In this document: positions 35,824-44,480 of the stretch, in pieces | Numbering within the stretch: the first letter of the stretch is position 1 | Layout: every line of letters starts with the position of its first letter | Assembly: GCF_009761815.1 (NCBI RefSeq) | Contig: NZ_RWIN01000117.1 | Span: 1-54,948, forward strand | From: Pseudomonas sp. PB120 | GTDB lineage: Bacteria; Pseudomonadota; Gammaproteobacteria; Pseudomonadales; Pseudomonadaceae | Direction of reading: 5' to 3' | DNA: 54,948 nt | The notes under the pieces: model-generated | The model's input: the letters and a program-made list of their open reading frames with translations, nothing else | What the model was told of the DNA's origin: nothing | Databases searched by the model: none | Position numbers and translations under genes: made by a program

Positions 35824-37284
35824 TTACTTGCCAATGACCAATACCGTGGCGCCTTTACGATTGGCAAAACGGGCAATGATGCGCTGGTTGTGTTCCGCCA
35901 GCCACCCACTCAGCCAAGGCTCGTCGGGGCGCGCATCGATCAGGAAGTAACGAAAATCCCCCGCGTGCGCCGGTGACATCGCCTCCTCCCGGGGCAGGCT
36001 GCCCAGCGTATAACCGCGACCGGCGTAATAGCTGATACGACCGTCCTCGTAATAAACCGACGCACCCGGCTCTATATTGGCAGCAGCCCAATGTCCTGCC
36101 TCGATGTAGTGAGTCTTTCCGGGACTGAAGGAAATCACGTTGGACGCCATCATCAACAACCCCACCACCACCAGCGCCTTGCCCCAGCGTGGAAACTGAT
36201 GGACAAACGCCGTCAGCGCCATCGCCAGCACGGGGACGAACAGCAGGTTGAGGAAGCTCAGGTAGCGGCCGTTCATGAACTGTTCCTTGATGAAGAACAG
36301 CATCAGCACCACCAGATACAGCAATGCCGCCCAGGCGAACGGCCGATAGTCGCGCCAATAAGTGCGCAGCACGCTCCAGTTGCCTCGTACTACAAATGGA
36401 ACCGCGAATGGCCCCATCATTTTGACAAAGGTGATCAGCAAGGACGCCAGCGTTCCGAAGAAAATGATCCGGCCTGCCTCATCCCGCGAGTATTTATTGA
36501 TCAGCGAATTGGCAAATTGCTCGGACAGTAAATTGAACGACGCAAAAACATTGCGCGGGTTAATCATGTCCAGATACAGCGCGAAACGTGCGGCCGAGAA
36601 AACACCCGTCAGCGATGCGACCACCAACCCTAACACCGGCAACAGCATGAACTGAAAGAACTGCTTGCGCCGCGCCGGTGACCAAAGATTAGGCAGCTGC
36701 CACAACCCCAGTGCGGGCCACAACAGCACCGCCTCCAGGCGAAAAAAAGCCGCCGCCAAAATCGCCAGGTGAATCAGGATCGCTTGAAACCAGCCGCCAC
36801 GCGCCTGCCATCTCAACGCAAGCCAAAGCGTCAGCGTGCAAAAAAACCAAAACCCGTACTCACGAATGATGTCGTTGCGAAAAGCGTTGACCGCTGGCAT
36901 TGCCAGCACGACCAGGCACGCCCAACGAGCGGCATCGGGAGAACGCTGTCGAACACAATCAACCATCAGCGCGCAGGTGCCCGCCAGAAAGAGACCACAC
37001 CACAGGTAGGCGCTGAGCTCCAACGGCAAATGCAGAACAACATGGGTTCCGGCCAGCAGGAAGACGAACCACGGCCAATCGAAGGCTTGCCAGGCCAATT
37101 GGGGGCCGTATTCGGTGACCCGCTGAGCAATATCGATGTAGAACGCAGCGTCACGTCCGACAGTCGCCGTTCCCAACACCGCAATAAGGGAAAGCAGCAA
37201 ACTCCCCCAGAACGCCAACCGGACCGGATATTCACCGATAATCCGCGAGATCTGAGCTACCACCTTGCTGCCAGTACCGACCAC
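35824..37284 (-). CDS. Polytopic membrane protein, GT-C/ArnT-like
   Basis: Integral membrane protein of 486 residues with about eleven hydrophobic segments and a soluble C-terminal domain (about 400-486). The first periplasmic loop after helix 1 contains GRDAAFYIDIAQRVTEYGP followed by FDWPWFVFLLA, the pattern of PMT/ArnT-type (GT-C) lipid-linked sugar transferases, in which an acidic residue in this loop is catalytic. The gene occupies the place where P. aeruginosa has the O-antigen ligase waaL, but I do not see the O-antigen ligase pattern. The start appears to be GTG 37284 with GAGGGGG upstream. It ends 3 bases from the convergent kinase-like gene. Role: probable sugar transfer to LPS in the periplasm, inferred. 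Confidence 0.7.
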   Translation of the reverse strand: MVGTGSKVVAQISRIIGEYPVRLAFWGSLLLSLIAVLGTATVGRDAAFYIDIAQRVTEYGPQLAWQAFDWPWFVFLLAGTHVVLHLPLELSAYLWCGLFLAGTCALMVDCVRQRSPDAARWACLVVLAMPAVNAFRNDIIREYGFWFFCTLTLWLALRWQARGGWFQAILIHLAILAAAFFRLEAVLLWPALGLWQLPNLWSPARRKQFFQFMLLPVLGLVVASLTGVFSAARFALYLDMINPRNVFASFNLLSEQFANSLINKYSRDEAGRIIFFGTLASLLITFVKMMGPFAVPFVVRGNWSVLRTYWRDYRPFAWAALLYLVVLMLFFIKEQFMNGRYLSFLNLLFVPVLAMALTAFVHQFPRWGKALVVVGLLMMASNVISFSPGKTHYIEAGHWAAANIEPGASVYYEDGRISYYAGRGYTLGSLPREEAMSPAHAGDFRYFLIDARPDEPWLSGWLAEHNQRIIARFANRKGATVLVIGK

Positions 37285-37352
37285 CCTGCCCCCTCAATAG
37301 CACGCGCAACGTTTGCGCAAATCAGTCCAACGAATCGACGCGACTTCCCCAC

Positions 37353-38258
37353 TCACCTGAACAGCAGTCGTGCCGCCTTACGCGTGTAGGACCAACGTGT
37401 GACGGTGCGCCAGTCTGCACGCAATGCCTGGAGATAGAATTTTTTGGCCAGCACGTACTCGCCGCCGACGTAGCAATCGCGAAACAAAGAGAGGCAACGC
37501 TGCCCAAGAAACGCCTGACGCAAATCCTGCAAGTCTTCAGGCATGCGTTCGCGGGCAAAAACGTCGTGGACCATTTCCGAACCCGCCGCAAGGCTTTGGG
37601 CCAGATCATGCCGCATGCTGTCGGCATGCTTGTGGATAAGTGCCAGGGGTTGATCGAGCACACTGCACGGGAAACGGGCCAATACCTGAGCGAAGACTGG
37701 AATATCTTCGACGTTGCGCAGGTGCTCGGGATAGTTGCCGGGCACGAACACGTCTCGATGCATCGCGCACGCGCCGTTGCAAATCGATACCGTCTTATCC
37801 AGCAAGTAACCACGCACACGCGCACGCGCCGTGACCGGTAACGGCTTTACGCTCTGCAAACTGCGCTTGCCATCCGCGAACACCGACCAGTGGGCGCCGA
37901 TGACCAAACGGGTATCGGGGTTGTCGGCGATGTGCCGGGTCAGCGCTGCCAGCGCGCCCGGTGCCATTTCGTCATCGGCGTCGAGGAAAACCAGGTAGCG
38001 CCCGGCCGTCTCTTCAATCCCGAGATTGCGAACCGAAGAAAGGCCTCCATTGGATTTACGCAAGGCACGAAAACGTCCGGCATGCTGCGCTAGCAGCTTT
38101 TCCACCACCTCAGGCGTTGCGTCGGTTGACCCGTCATCAATGACCAGCAGCTCCGTTCCAGCTTCATCCAGCTGTGACAATACCGACTCCACTGCCCGTG
38201 GCAGTGTATGGGCATAGTTGTAAGCCGGAATAACGACACTGATCAGTGTTTCAGTCAA
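37353..38258 (-). CDS. Family 2 glycosyltransferase (WapR-like position)
   Basis: Cytoplasmic GT-A glycosyltransferase of 301 residues. The opening SVVIPAYNYAHTLPRAVESVLSQ, the VIDDGSTDAT nucleotide-binding stretch, NGGLSSVRNLG and the metal-binding VFLDADDE (about 93-100) are all classical GT2. It starts at TTG 38258 with GGAAGG eight bases before it, and it overlaps the carbamoyltransferase gene by 8 bases. P. aeruginosa has the rhamnosyltransferase WapR nearby, so addition of a core sugar is likely, but donor specificity cannot be read. Confidence 0.9.
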   Translation of the reverse strand: MTETLISVVIPAYNYAHTLPRAVESVLSQLDEAGTELLVIDDGSTDATPEVVEKLLAQHAGRFRALRKSNGGLSSVRNLGIEETAGRYLVFLDADDEMAPGALAALTRHIADNPDTRLVIGAHWSVFADGKRSLQSVKPLPVTARARVRGYLLDKTVSICNGACAMHRDVFVPGNYPEHLRNVEDIPVFAQVLARFPCSVLDQPLALIHKHADSMRHDLAQSLAAGSEMVHDVFARERMPEDLQDLRQAFLGQRCLSLFRDCYVGGEYVLAKKFYLQALRADWRTVTRWSYTRKAARLLFR

Positions 38259-40005
38259 AACCGTACCCTTCCGCGCCCTCTTTGACCACCAGGATGTCTT
38301 CCATGATTAGATACTGTAGATCGGAACCGAAGAACATGTTGAGGGCATCCGTCGGCGAGCAAATCATCGGTTCGCCACGACGGTTGAGCGAGGTATTGAG
38401 CGACACGCCGTTACCGGTCAGCACTTCCAGCGCTTTCATCATGTCGTAATAGCGCGGGTTGTATTCGCGCTTGAGTACTTGTGCCCGGGACGTGCCGTCT
38501 TCGTGGACGACTTCCGGCACGCGGGTCTTCCACTCTTCAGACACTTCGAACGTGAACGTCATGAAGGGCGCCGGGTGATCGACCTTGATCATCTGCGGTG
38601 CGACGGTGTCGAGCATCGACGGGCAGAAAGGCCTCCAGCGCTCGCGGAACTTGATCTGGTGGTTGATGCGATCGGCCACGCCGGCCACGCTCGGGCAACC
38701 GATGATCGAACGACCACCCAGCGCACGCGGGCCGAACTCCATGCGACCCTGGAACCAGGCCACCGGGTTGCCATCGACCATGATTTTGGCGATCTGCTCA
38801 GGCATGTTGTCGAGCTTGCGCCACTTCGGCTTGTCAGCATGACGAGCACAGGCGGCGATCACATCTTCGTTGCTGTACGACGGGCCGAGGTAGACATGCT
38901 CCATCTTCTCGACCGGTACGCCACGGGCGTGGGACACGTAAGCCGCTGCACCCACTGCGGTGCCGGCATCGCCGGACGCAGGCTGGACGAACAGTTCCTT
39001 GACGTCATCGCGAGCGATGATTTTCTGGTTCAGCTTGACGTTCAACGCACAGCCGCCGGCGAACGCCAGCTTGCCGGTTTCCTTCAACACGTCGCCCAGG
39101 TAATAGTCGATCATCTGCAGCGAGATTTTTTCGAACAGCGCTTGCATGCTCGCGGCGTAGTGGATGTACGGCTCGTCGGCGATGTCGCCTTCGCGCTTCG
39201 GACCCAGCCACTCGATCAGCTTCGGCGAGAAGTAGAAGCCTTTGCCCTTTTCTTTATAACGGCGCAGGCCGATAACGTTGGCGTAATCGGTGTTGATCAC
39301 CAGCTCGCCGTTTTCGAACGAGGCCAGCCGGGAGAAATCGTACTTGCTGGCGTCGCCGTACGGCGCCATGCCCATGACCTTGAACTCACCGTCGAGCATC
39401 TCGAAACCGAGGAACTCGGTGATCGCGCCATACAGGCCGCCGAGGGAGTCCGGATCAAAGAATTCCTTGATCTTGTGGATCTTGCCGTTTTCGCCATAAC
39501 CGAAGAAGGTCGTGGCGTACTCGCCCTTGCCGTCGATCCCGAGAATCGCGGTTTTCTCTTTGAAACCGGAGCAGTGGTAGGCACTGGAGGCGTGGGCCAA
39601 GTGGTGCTCGACCGGCTCGATCTTGATTTTCTTCGGATCGAAGCCCAGTTGCTCGAGGCACCAGACAATCTTGTTGCGATAGCGCTTGTAGCGACGGTTG
39701 CCCATCAGGATCGCGTCGAGGGCGCGGTCCGGGGCGTACCAGTAGCGCTTAGCGTAGTGCCAGCGAGCCTTGCCGAACAAGCTGATCGGTGCGAACGGAA
39801 TCGCGACCACATCAACGTCGGACGGCTTGATGCCGGCCTGCTCGAGGCAGAACTTCGCCGATTCGTAGGGCATGCGGTTCTTTGCATGTTTATCGCGCAC
39901 AAAGCGCTCTTCTTCAGCCGCCGCGACCAGCTTGCCGTCGATGTACAGGGCTGCGGAAGGATCATGGCTAAGGGCGCCGGACAGGCCAAGAATCGTCAAT
40001 GCCAC
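38251..40005 (-). CDS. LPS core carbamoyltransferase
   Basis: Enzyme of 584 residues of the NodU/TobZ O-carbamoyltransferase family, equivalent to P. aeruginosa PA5005, which places a carbamoyl group on heptose of the inner core. The N-terminal Kae1-like part has GLSGALSHDPSAALYIDGKLVAAAEEERF and EHHLAHASSAYH (metal-binding His pair). The central AFAGGCALNVKLNQ and the C-terminal GRMEFGPRALGGRSI and FRERWRPFCPSML are YrdC-like and family signatures. It starts at GTG 40005. A promoter with a perfect -10 and a structured leader lie upstream; the GT2 gene follows in the same transcript. Confidence 0.95.
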   Translation of the reverse strand: MALTILGLSGALSHDPSAALYIDGKLVAAAEEERFVRDKHAKNRMPYESAKFCLEQAGIKPSDVDVVAIPFAPISLFGKARWHYAKRYWYAPDRALDAILMGNRRYKRYRNKIVWCLEQLGFDPKKIKIEPVEHHLAHASSAYHCSGFKEKTAILGIDGKGEYATTFFGYGENGKIHKIKEFFDPDSLGGLYGAITEFLGFEMLDGEFKVMGMAPYGDASKYDFSRLASFENGELVINTDYANVIGLRRYKEKGKGFYFSPKLIEWLGPKREGDIADEPYIHYAASMQALFEKISLQMIDYYLGDVLKETGKLAFAGGCALNVKLNQKIIARDDVKELFVQPASGDAGTAVGAAAYVSHARGVPVEKMEHVYLGPSYSNEDVIAACARHADKPKWRKLDNMPEQIAKIMVDGNPVAWFQGRMEFGPRALGGRSIIGCPSVAGVADRINHQIKFRERWRPFCPSMLDTVAPQMIKVDHPAPFMTFTFEVSEEWKTRVPEVVHEDGTSRAQVLKREYNPRYYDMMKALEVLTGNGVSLNTSLNRRGEPMICSPTDALNMFFGSDLQYLIMEDILVVKEGAEGYGFD

Positions 40006-40033
40006 AGGGGTCTAGCCTCTTTAGTCTGCATGC

Positions 40034-40102
40034 AGGCGCAATGCGCCTAAAAAATTAATGTGTCTCTCAAAGGGCGAGAGACAGCTAAAGGGCGGGATTA
40101 TA
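40034..40102 (-). promoter_or_regulatory. Promoter and structured leader of the carbamoyltransferase operon
   Basis: On the minus strand a perfect TATAAT (40097-40102) lies 92 bases before the GTG start; no good -35 is visible. The leader RNA then has a 7-base stem GTCTCTC/GAGAGAC (40062-40082), seven bases, a T6 run (about 40049-40054) and a second stem AGGCGC/GCGCCT (40034-40048). Stem plus T-run resembles an attenuator, but the T-run is offset from the stem. The rest of the gap to 40180 shows nothing else. Confidence 0.5.
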
Positions 40103-40180
40103 GCGTAAACAGGGCGGAAATGACCCTACGGTTATCAGCGTAGAAAACAGGGCATTTCGGGCCAAATCACCCACCCCGGT

Positions 40181-40516
40181 TCACCCACCGGCCGACTGCC
40201 AGTAAACCCGGATACTGCCGTCGACGCCCTGCCGATAAACCGTGTACGGCAAGGCAACCGTATCCAGAACGCCAGACAAGGTCAGGTCCAGCAAGACGAA
40301 CGGCACCAGAAACCCCGTCGCGTCCGGTGGCGCATGCAACAGGCAGAAATCATGGGCCAGGCCGCTGTAGATGCGCGGAATGGACTGACAGTAGGTTTTT
40401 TGCCGGCGTAAAGTCTGAGTAGCCTGTGCGTCATCCTGCAGTACCGTCGTGACGGTTCCGCACCCTGCCAGAACCCCTGAGATAACCACCGATGCAACGG
40501 CCATTTTGATCGTCAT
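40181..40516 (-). CDS. YceK/YidQ family lipoprotein
   Basis: Small lipoprotein of 111 residues. The signal peptide MTIKMAVASVVISGVLAGC ends in the lipobox LAGC (Cys19). The mature part has paired cysteines (TYCQSIPRIYSGLAHDFCLLH) and a hydrophobic end (VLLDLTLSGVLDTVALPYTVYRQ), the pattern of the DUF1375 (YceK/YidQ) family. The start is ATG 40516 with GGAGGG upstream; an in-frame extension to 40570 would bury the signal peptide. Function of the family is unknown. It is a stand-alone minus-strand gene between LPS genes. Confidence 0.85.
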   Translation of the reverse strand: MTIKMAVASVVISGVLAGCGTVTTVLQDDAQATQTLRRQKTYCQSIPRIYSGLAHDFCLLHAPPDATGFLVPFVLLDLTLSGVLDTVALPYTVYRQGVDGSIRVYWQSAGG

Positions 40517-40644
40517 AGCGTGCCCTCCGAAAAACGTCAGGCAAGCTAGCATTGGGGTTATTCGGGGCACAGTTCATGGTTTCTGCGGATCACGTAGGAC
40601 AATTCATAAGAAGTTGTCCCTTAATCTCTGGTGACTGTGATGGC

Positions 40645-40729
40645 CCCATCGTCGGAACGCCGCCCGGAGCCGGCTCGCTCCCACATTTGAAATACGTTCC
40701 CTTGTGGGAGTGAGCCTGCTCGCGATGGG
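40645..40729. repeat. Decayed REPIN
   Basis: The right arm (40703-40729) is a normal GCGAGCAGGCTCGC-type REP apart from one change. The left arm (about 40645-40685) has extra bases (CGGAACGCCGCCCGGAGC) breaking the core. It lies between the YceK-like gene and the tandem kinase gene, filling most of the 226-base gap. Confidence 0.7.
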
Positions 40730-40742
40730 TCGAAGACCCGAT

Positions 40743-42191
40743 TCAACCAGCGCTGGAGATATCCCTGGGAACCCGCTGATCAATCACCTGATACAACGCA
40801 CTGCCCTCAGGCCAGTTACGCATGAACCGCGCCCGGTCCCGCGCATACGCTGGGGCAAAGCTGTTCGCGGTGCGGTGCTGGCACATCGAATCGAGGTCGA
40901 TCAACGCCCAGCGATCCTGGTGCCAGAACAGGTTATGACCCTTGAAATCCCCGTGACTGATCCGCTCGCGAATCAACTCGGCAAACAAATGATCCAGCGC
41001 CAGCAACTCGACTTCCGGCGCGTCACCGCTCTCAACGTACGGCGCAAACCGCTCGATGATGTCTGGCCCCGGCAAATACTCGGTCACCAGCAAAGCCCGA
41101 CCGCGCAGCCACAAAAAGCGCTTCTCCAGCACAGCCAATGGTTTTGGCGTGGCAATGCCCAGGAAGGCCAGGCGATTACCCTCGCACCAGGAATGCCAGG
41201 CCCGACTCGGGCGCCAGAAGCGCTTGAGCCAGTGGGCAAACCCTTTGATGTTGTAACGCTTGATCACCAGCGTCCGACCGGCCACGGTAACTTTTCCGAC
41301 ACTTGCCGCGCCGCCGGTTTTGTACAAATGCCCCTCATCGAGCAAGGTATCCGCCTGCTCCAGCACCGGCAACATCGACGCTTCTTCGCGCCGAATCGCC
41401 CGCAAACCGAACGCCCCGCGCTGGACGCTGAAAAGCGTGCATTCGCGGCCGACCTTGCTCAGGAAGTCCTTGAGACGCCAGCTGCGAACCTTGTCGATCT
41501 GCTTCTGCAGCGCTTCCATGGGCAAGGCGTGCTCGCCATTGCTCAGGAGGTAATACACCAGCAACTCTTCGGTGAACGGCTCCAGCGATTTGGGCAACTG
41601 AGCGAAAAACACCCCAAGGTTTTCCAGGACTTTTTGCCGTGATAACGGCTGACCCGGCGTTTCGGCACAGATCCCGGCACCATCGATCAAATACAGCCGC
41701 CCGCCCTGGCGCAGCAGGTTGTCCAGGTGCAGATCCTCCTGCCACAGCCCTTTACGGTGCAACTGGCCAATCGCACCCAGTGCGGCGGCCAACACCGCCG
41801 ATTGCTCATCGGCCAGTGCCGGCAAGTGCTCAACCTGTTTCCAGGCATCCCCCAGGCTGTCAGCGCCCTCAAGGAAATCGAACAGCAACCAGCCGCCCTC
41901 GCCGTCCTTCAGGCCATCCGCCAGCAACTGCGGCGTGGTCAGGCCCTGATCAGCCAGCAAGCGCACACCGTCGCGTTCGCGCTGAAAATGCCGTGCCGCT
42001 TTACTGCCCACCAACAACTTGGCCAGCACCGGCCGGCCGCGCCAGACGCCGGCACCGACATAGCGCTGCCCCGGCAATACCCGCAGCAGGCTCAGCAACT
42101 GCAACTCGGCCGGCCCGGCAGCATCGGCCAGTGAAATGCTCAGCGGCAGGCCCGGAGTGCGGCCGGCGCTTTTCAGCTCGGACAATCGCAT
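40743..42191 (-). CDS. Tandem two-domain LPS kinase-like protein
   Basis: Cytoplasmic protein of 482 residues made of two kinase folds in tandem. Domain 1 has Lys58 (VLAKLL), catalytic loop QEDLHLDN (Asp153, Asn158) and LIDGAG (Asp170). Domain 2 has Lys311 (VIKRY), catalytic loop HGDFKGHN (His413, Asp415, Asn420) and LIDLDS (Asp432). Both therefore keep the catalytic residues of InaA/WaaP-type kinases and could phosphorylate core sugars. It corresponds in position to PA5006. ATG 42191 overlaps the previous stop by one base, so it is the last gene of the waaF-to-kinase run. A reading from 42314 would extend into the upstream gene and is rejected. Confidence 0.87.
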   Translation of the reverse strand: MRLSELKSAGRTPGLPLSISLADAAGPAELQLLSLLRVLPGQRYVGAGVWRGRPVLAKLLVGSKAARHFQRERDGVRLLADQGLTTPQLLADGLKDGEGGWLLFDFLEGADSLGDAWKQVEHLPALADEQSAVLAAALGAIGQLHRKGLWQEDLHLDNLLRQGGRLYLIDGAGICAETPGQPLSRQKVLENLGVFFAQLPKSLEPFTEELLVYYLLSNGEHALPMEALQKQIDKVRSWRLKDFLSKVGRECTLFSVQRGAFGLRAIRREEASMLPVLEQADTLLDEGHLYKTGGAASVGKVTVAGRTLVIKRYNIKGFAHWLKRFWRPSRAWHSWCEGNRLAFLGIATPKPLAVLEKRFLWLRGRALLVTEYLPGPDIIERFAPYVESGDAPEVELLALDHLFAELIRERISHGDFKGHNLFWHQDRWALIDLDSMCQHRTANSFAPAYARDRARFMRNWPEGSALYQVIDQRVPRDISSAG

Positions 42192-42943
42192 CAGCGCGTC
42201 TCCTTTTGACTGCGCCGCGCCGTCAGCCGCTCCAGCCAGCGGTCGATGAGCGAACTGTCCAGCGACTGATCCAGGTAGGCGGCCAGCAATTCGCGCAACT
42301 GTGTTTCGCTCCATTCCGGCGCCCGACGCACCAGCGGCTCCAGGTCCCTGACTCGGTCATGCCTGCCGAACAACAGGGGCCGGGTCTTTTCCAGGTCGAT
42401 CAGTTGGGCCGAATAACCGTCACCGGTGGCCTGCAGGAAAATGTGCTTGGGGTAGAAGCAGCCATGAACCTGGCGCACGCCGTGCAGGCGCCGAGCCAGT
42501 TGCCCACAGGCTTTGAGAATCGCCGAATGCTGCGCCGCACTGAGGTCCGACCAGCGCTGCAGCAGCGATTCGAGGTCATCCCAACCGTCCAGCGCACGGG
42601 TCAGCAAAATCGCCCGGACTTCGCCGTCGACCTTGCGCTCACCGAAGTACACCGCTTTCAGCGCAGGAATGCCGAGCTTTTCATAGCGACTGATGTTGCG
42701 AAACTCGCGGGCAAAACTGGGCTCGCCAAAGGGCGCATGCAAGGTACGCGTCTGGTAATTGCTTTGGCGCTTGAGGTAATAGCCGCGCCCTTCCAGATCC
42801 AGGCGGAACACACTGCTCCAGCCTCCGCGCGCGGTGTTGGGTTCATCCACCGCTTCGAGCTGTTTGGCCCAAAGCGCGTCGAAGGTACCGAGTCCGTGGC
42901 GTTCAAGTAGCGCACGGTCCTCAGCGGCCAGAAAATCAGTCAT
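42191..42943 (-). CDS. InaA-type LPS kinase-like protein, atypical catalytic loop
   Basis: Kinase-fold protein of 250 residues in the InaA/LPS kinase family (position of PA5007). Lys58 (YYLKRQ) and the later Asp183 (LIDLEK) are present. The catalytic loop reads HGCFYPKH (His160-His167): the Asp of HxDxxxxN is Cys162 and the Asn is His167. WaaP itself has His at the second position (HRDCYICH) but keeps the Asp. Either this group uses another residue or it is a pseudokinase partner. It overlaps its upstream neighbour by four bases and its downstream neighbour by one. Confidence 0.87.
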   Translation of the reverse strand: MTDFLAAEDRALLERHGLGTFDALWAKQLEAVDEPNTARGGWSSVFRLDLEGRGYYLKRQSNYQTRTLHAPFGEPSFAREFRNISRYEKLGIPALKAVYFGERKVDGEVRAILLTRALDGWDDLESLLQRWSDLSAAQHSAILKACGQLARRLHGVRQVHGCFYPKHIFLQATGDGYSAQLIDLEKTRPLLFGRHDRVRDLEPLVRRAPEWSETQLRELLAAYLDQSLDSSLIDRWLERLTARRSQKETR

Positions 42944-43674
42944 TCGCGTCCCTCGAAAAATCTCAACACATGCCGGATCCGTTTTTTATCGGCAGCGTCG
43001 AGCCGTGTCCGTTGGCGGTATTGCAGGTAAAAGCGCAAGCGCTGGGTGGACGACAATTGATACTTGGCTACCTTGTCCAGGCACGCCAGATCCTTGGTGA
43101 TCCGGTATTTGAGCCAGAAGCCGCGCCAGAAATCACCATTCGGGCAGTCGATCAGGAACAGCCGGGCTTCGTCGTCGATCAGCAGGTTGCGCCACTTCAA
43201 ATCGTTATGGGTAAAGCGGTGGTCGTGCATGGTACGCGTGTATTCAGCCAGCTGCCGACTGACACTGTCGACCCAGGCGCGATCCGACAGCTTTGGATCA
43301 TGTCGCTCGGCCAGCACCGACAAGTCTTCGGTGTGCGGCAATTCACGCGTGATCATCGCCCCGCGACTGTACGTTGCGCCGTGCCGCTCAAGTCCCCAGG
43401 CGACCACTTCGGCGGTGGGAATGCCCCATTTGGCAAAACGCTTGAGGTTTTGCCACTCCATTTTCACCCGTGGTTTGCCGAGGTAGCGGCGCAGGCCTTT
43501 GCCCGCGCCGACGTAGCGCTTGACGTAATAGTTGACACCATTGCGCTGAACACGAATGACCTCTGACAGCAGGTCGTGGGTCAAACGCTCACCCTGAAGC
43601 GCAAACACCGCATCCAGGCTGCCGAAATCTTCTGCCAGCTCGCGGTAAGCAGGTTCCAGGTTCCAACCCGACAT
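42940..43674 (-). CDS. LPS core heptose kinase-like protein (WapP-type)
   Basis: Kinase of 244 residues with a complete set of residues: Lys52 (YYVKRY), catalytic HNDLKWRN (His156, Asp158, Asn163) and LIDCPNGDF (Asp176). It matches PA5008 (WapP) by place in the cluster, next to waaP. The likely role is phosphorylation of an inner-core heptose using ATP in the cytoplasm. Start ATG 43674 overlaps the waaP stop by one base, and its stop overlaps the next gene by four bases, so the whole kinase group is translationally coupled. Confidence 0.88.
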   Translation of the reverse strand: MSGWNLEPAYRELAEDFGSLDAVFALQGERLTHDLLSEVIRVQRNGVNYYVKRYVGAGKGLRRYLGKPRVKMEWQNLKRFAKWGIPTAEVVAWGLERHGATYSRGAMITRELPHTEDLSVLAERHDPKLSDRAWVDSVSRQLAEYTRTMHDHRFTHNDLKWRNLLIDDEARLFLIDCPNGDFWRGFWLKYRITKDLACLDKVAKYQLSSTQRLRFYLQYRQRTRLDAADKKRIRHVLRFFEGRE

Positions 43675-44480
43675 CAGAGCGCGTCCCCGTATCGCAGTTT
43701 GCGGTCGTAGAGCTTGTTGGCCTTGCCTTCGAGCCAGGCGAGCAGCGCCGCTTCTTCCGCCAGAATCTGGCGCAGCGGCTGCTGGAAATAGCCCTTGAGG
43801 AAGCGCAATTTATCGCGCTGGGTCAGGCCGATATCCAAGGCCGAAAAGTACAGCGCCGCCAGATCCTTGTTGCGCCAGCGCTGAGTAATAGCCGGGCGAG
43901 TCTGGGCGCGATGCAGATCGATCACCGACAGTTTGAAATCGTCGGCGGTCACCGGTTTGTCCGTGTGCAGCAGGAAGTGGCAGATGTAGCAGTCGCGGTG
44001 GTTGACCCCGGCGCGGTGCATCATGCCGGTCATGCGCGCGACTTCAGCGATCAGGGCACGCTTGAGTGTCGGCTCGGGCGGGTGCTTGACCCAGTCGATA
44101 CTGAAATCTTCAAGGCTGACGGTCGGCGCCAGTTCTTCGGTGACGATGAAGGAATGTTGATCCGCCGGGTTGCTGCCCTTCTCGCCATAAGCGACGGCGG
44201 TCATGGTCGGCACACCGACTTCTTTCAGGCGCTGAATGGCCTTCCACTCCTGGCCTGCGCCAAGGACCGGCAATTTAGCGGTGAGCAGGTTCTTGAAGAT
44301 CTCGCCCCAGCCGATGCCTCGGTGGATCTTCACAAAAAAGCCACTGCCGTTCACTTCCGTACGCAAGGTCCGACGCGCTTCCAGCTCACGGTAAACCTCA
44401 CCCTGAAGGCCTTCGACTTCGGTGAACGCATCGCGTCCGGCCCAAAGGCTCTTGAACGGTTCAGCCAGCATCAACTTCAT
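43674..44480 (-). CDS. waaP: LPS core heptose(I) kinase WaaP
   Basis: Kinase of 268 residues, the same length as P. aeruginosa WaaP, which phosphorylates heptose I and is essential there. Visible residues: Lys51 (FFVKIH), catalytic loop HRDCYICHFLL with Asp163, and SVIDLHR with Asp188. The start ATG 44480 shares one base with the waaG stop (TAATG). An upstream in-frame extension to 44696 is arginine-rich shadow of waaG and is rejected. Confidence 0.96.
   Translation of the reverse strand: MKLMLAEPFKSLWAGRDAFTEVEGLQGEVYRELEARRTLRTEVNGSGFFVKIHRGIGWGEIFKNLLTAKLPVLGAGQEWKAIQRLKEVGVPTMTAVAYGEKGSNPADQHSFIVTEELAPTVSLEDFSIDWVKHPPEPTLKRALIAEVARMTGMMHRAGVNHRDCYICHFLLHTDKPVTADDFKLSVIDLHRAQTRPAITQRWRNKDLAALYFSALDIGLTQRDKLRFLKGYFQQPLRQILAEEAALLAWLEGKANKLYDRKLRYGDAL

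Noticed and set aside
40034..40180. JUMPstart/ops element sought before the LPS genes
   Set aside because: No GGCGGTAG-type ops sequence is present in the leaders I read.
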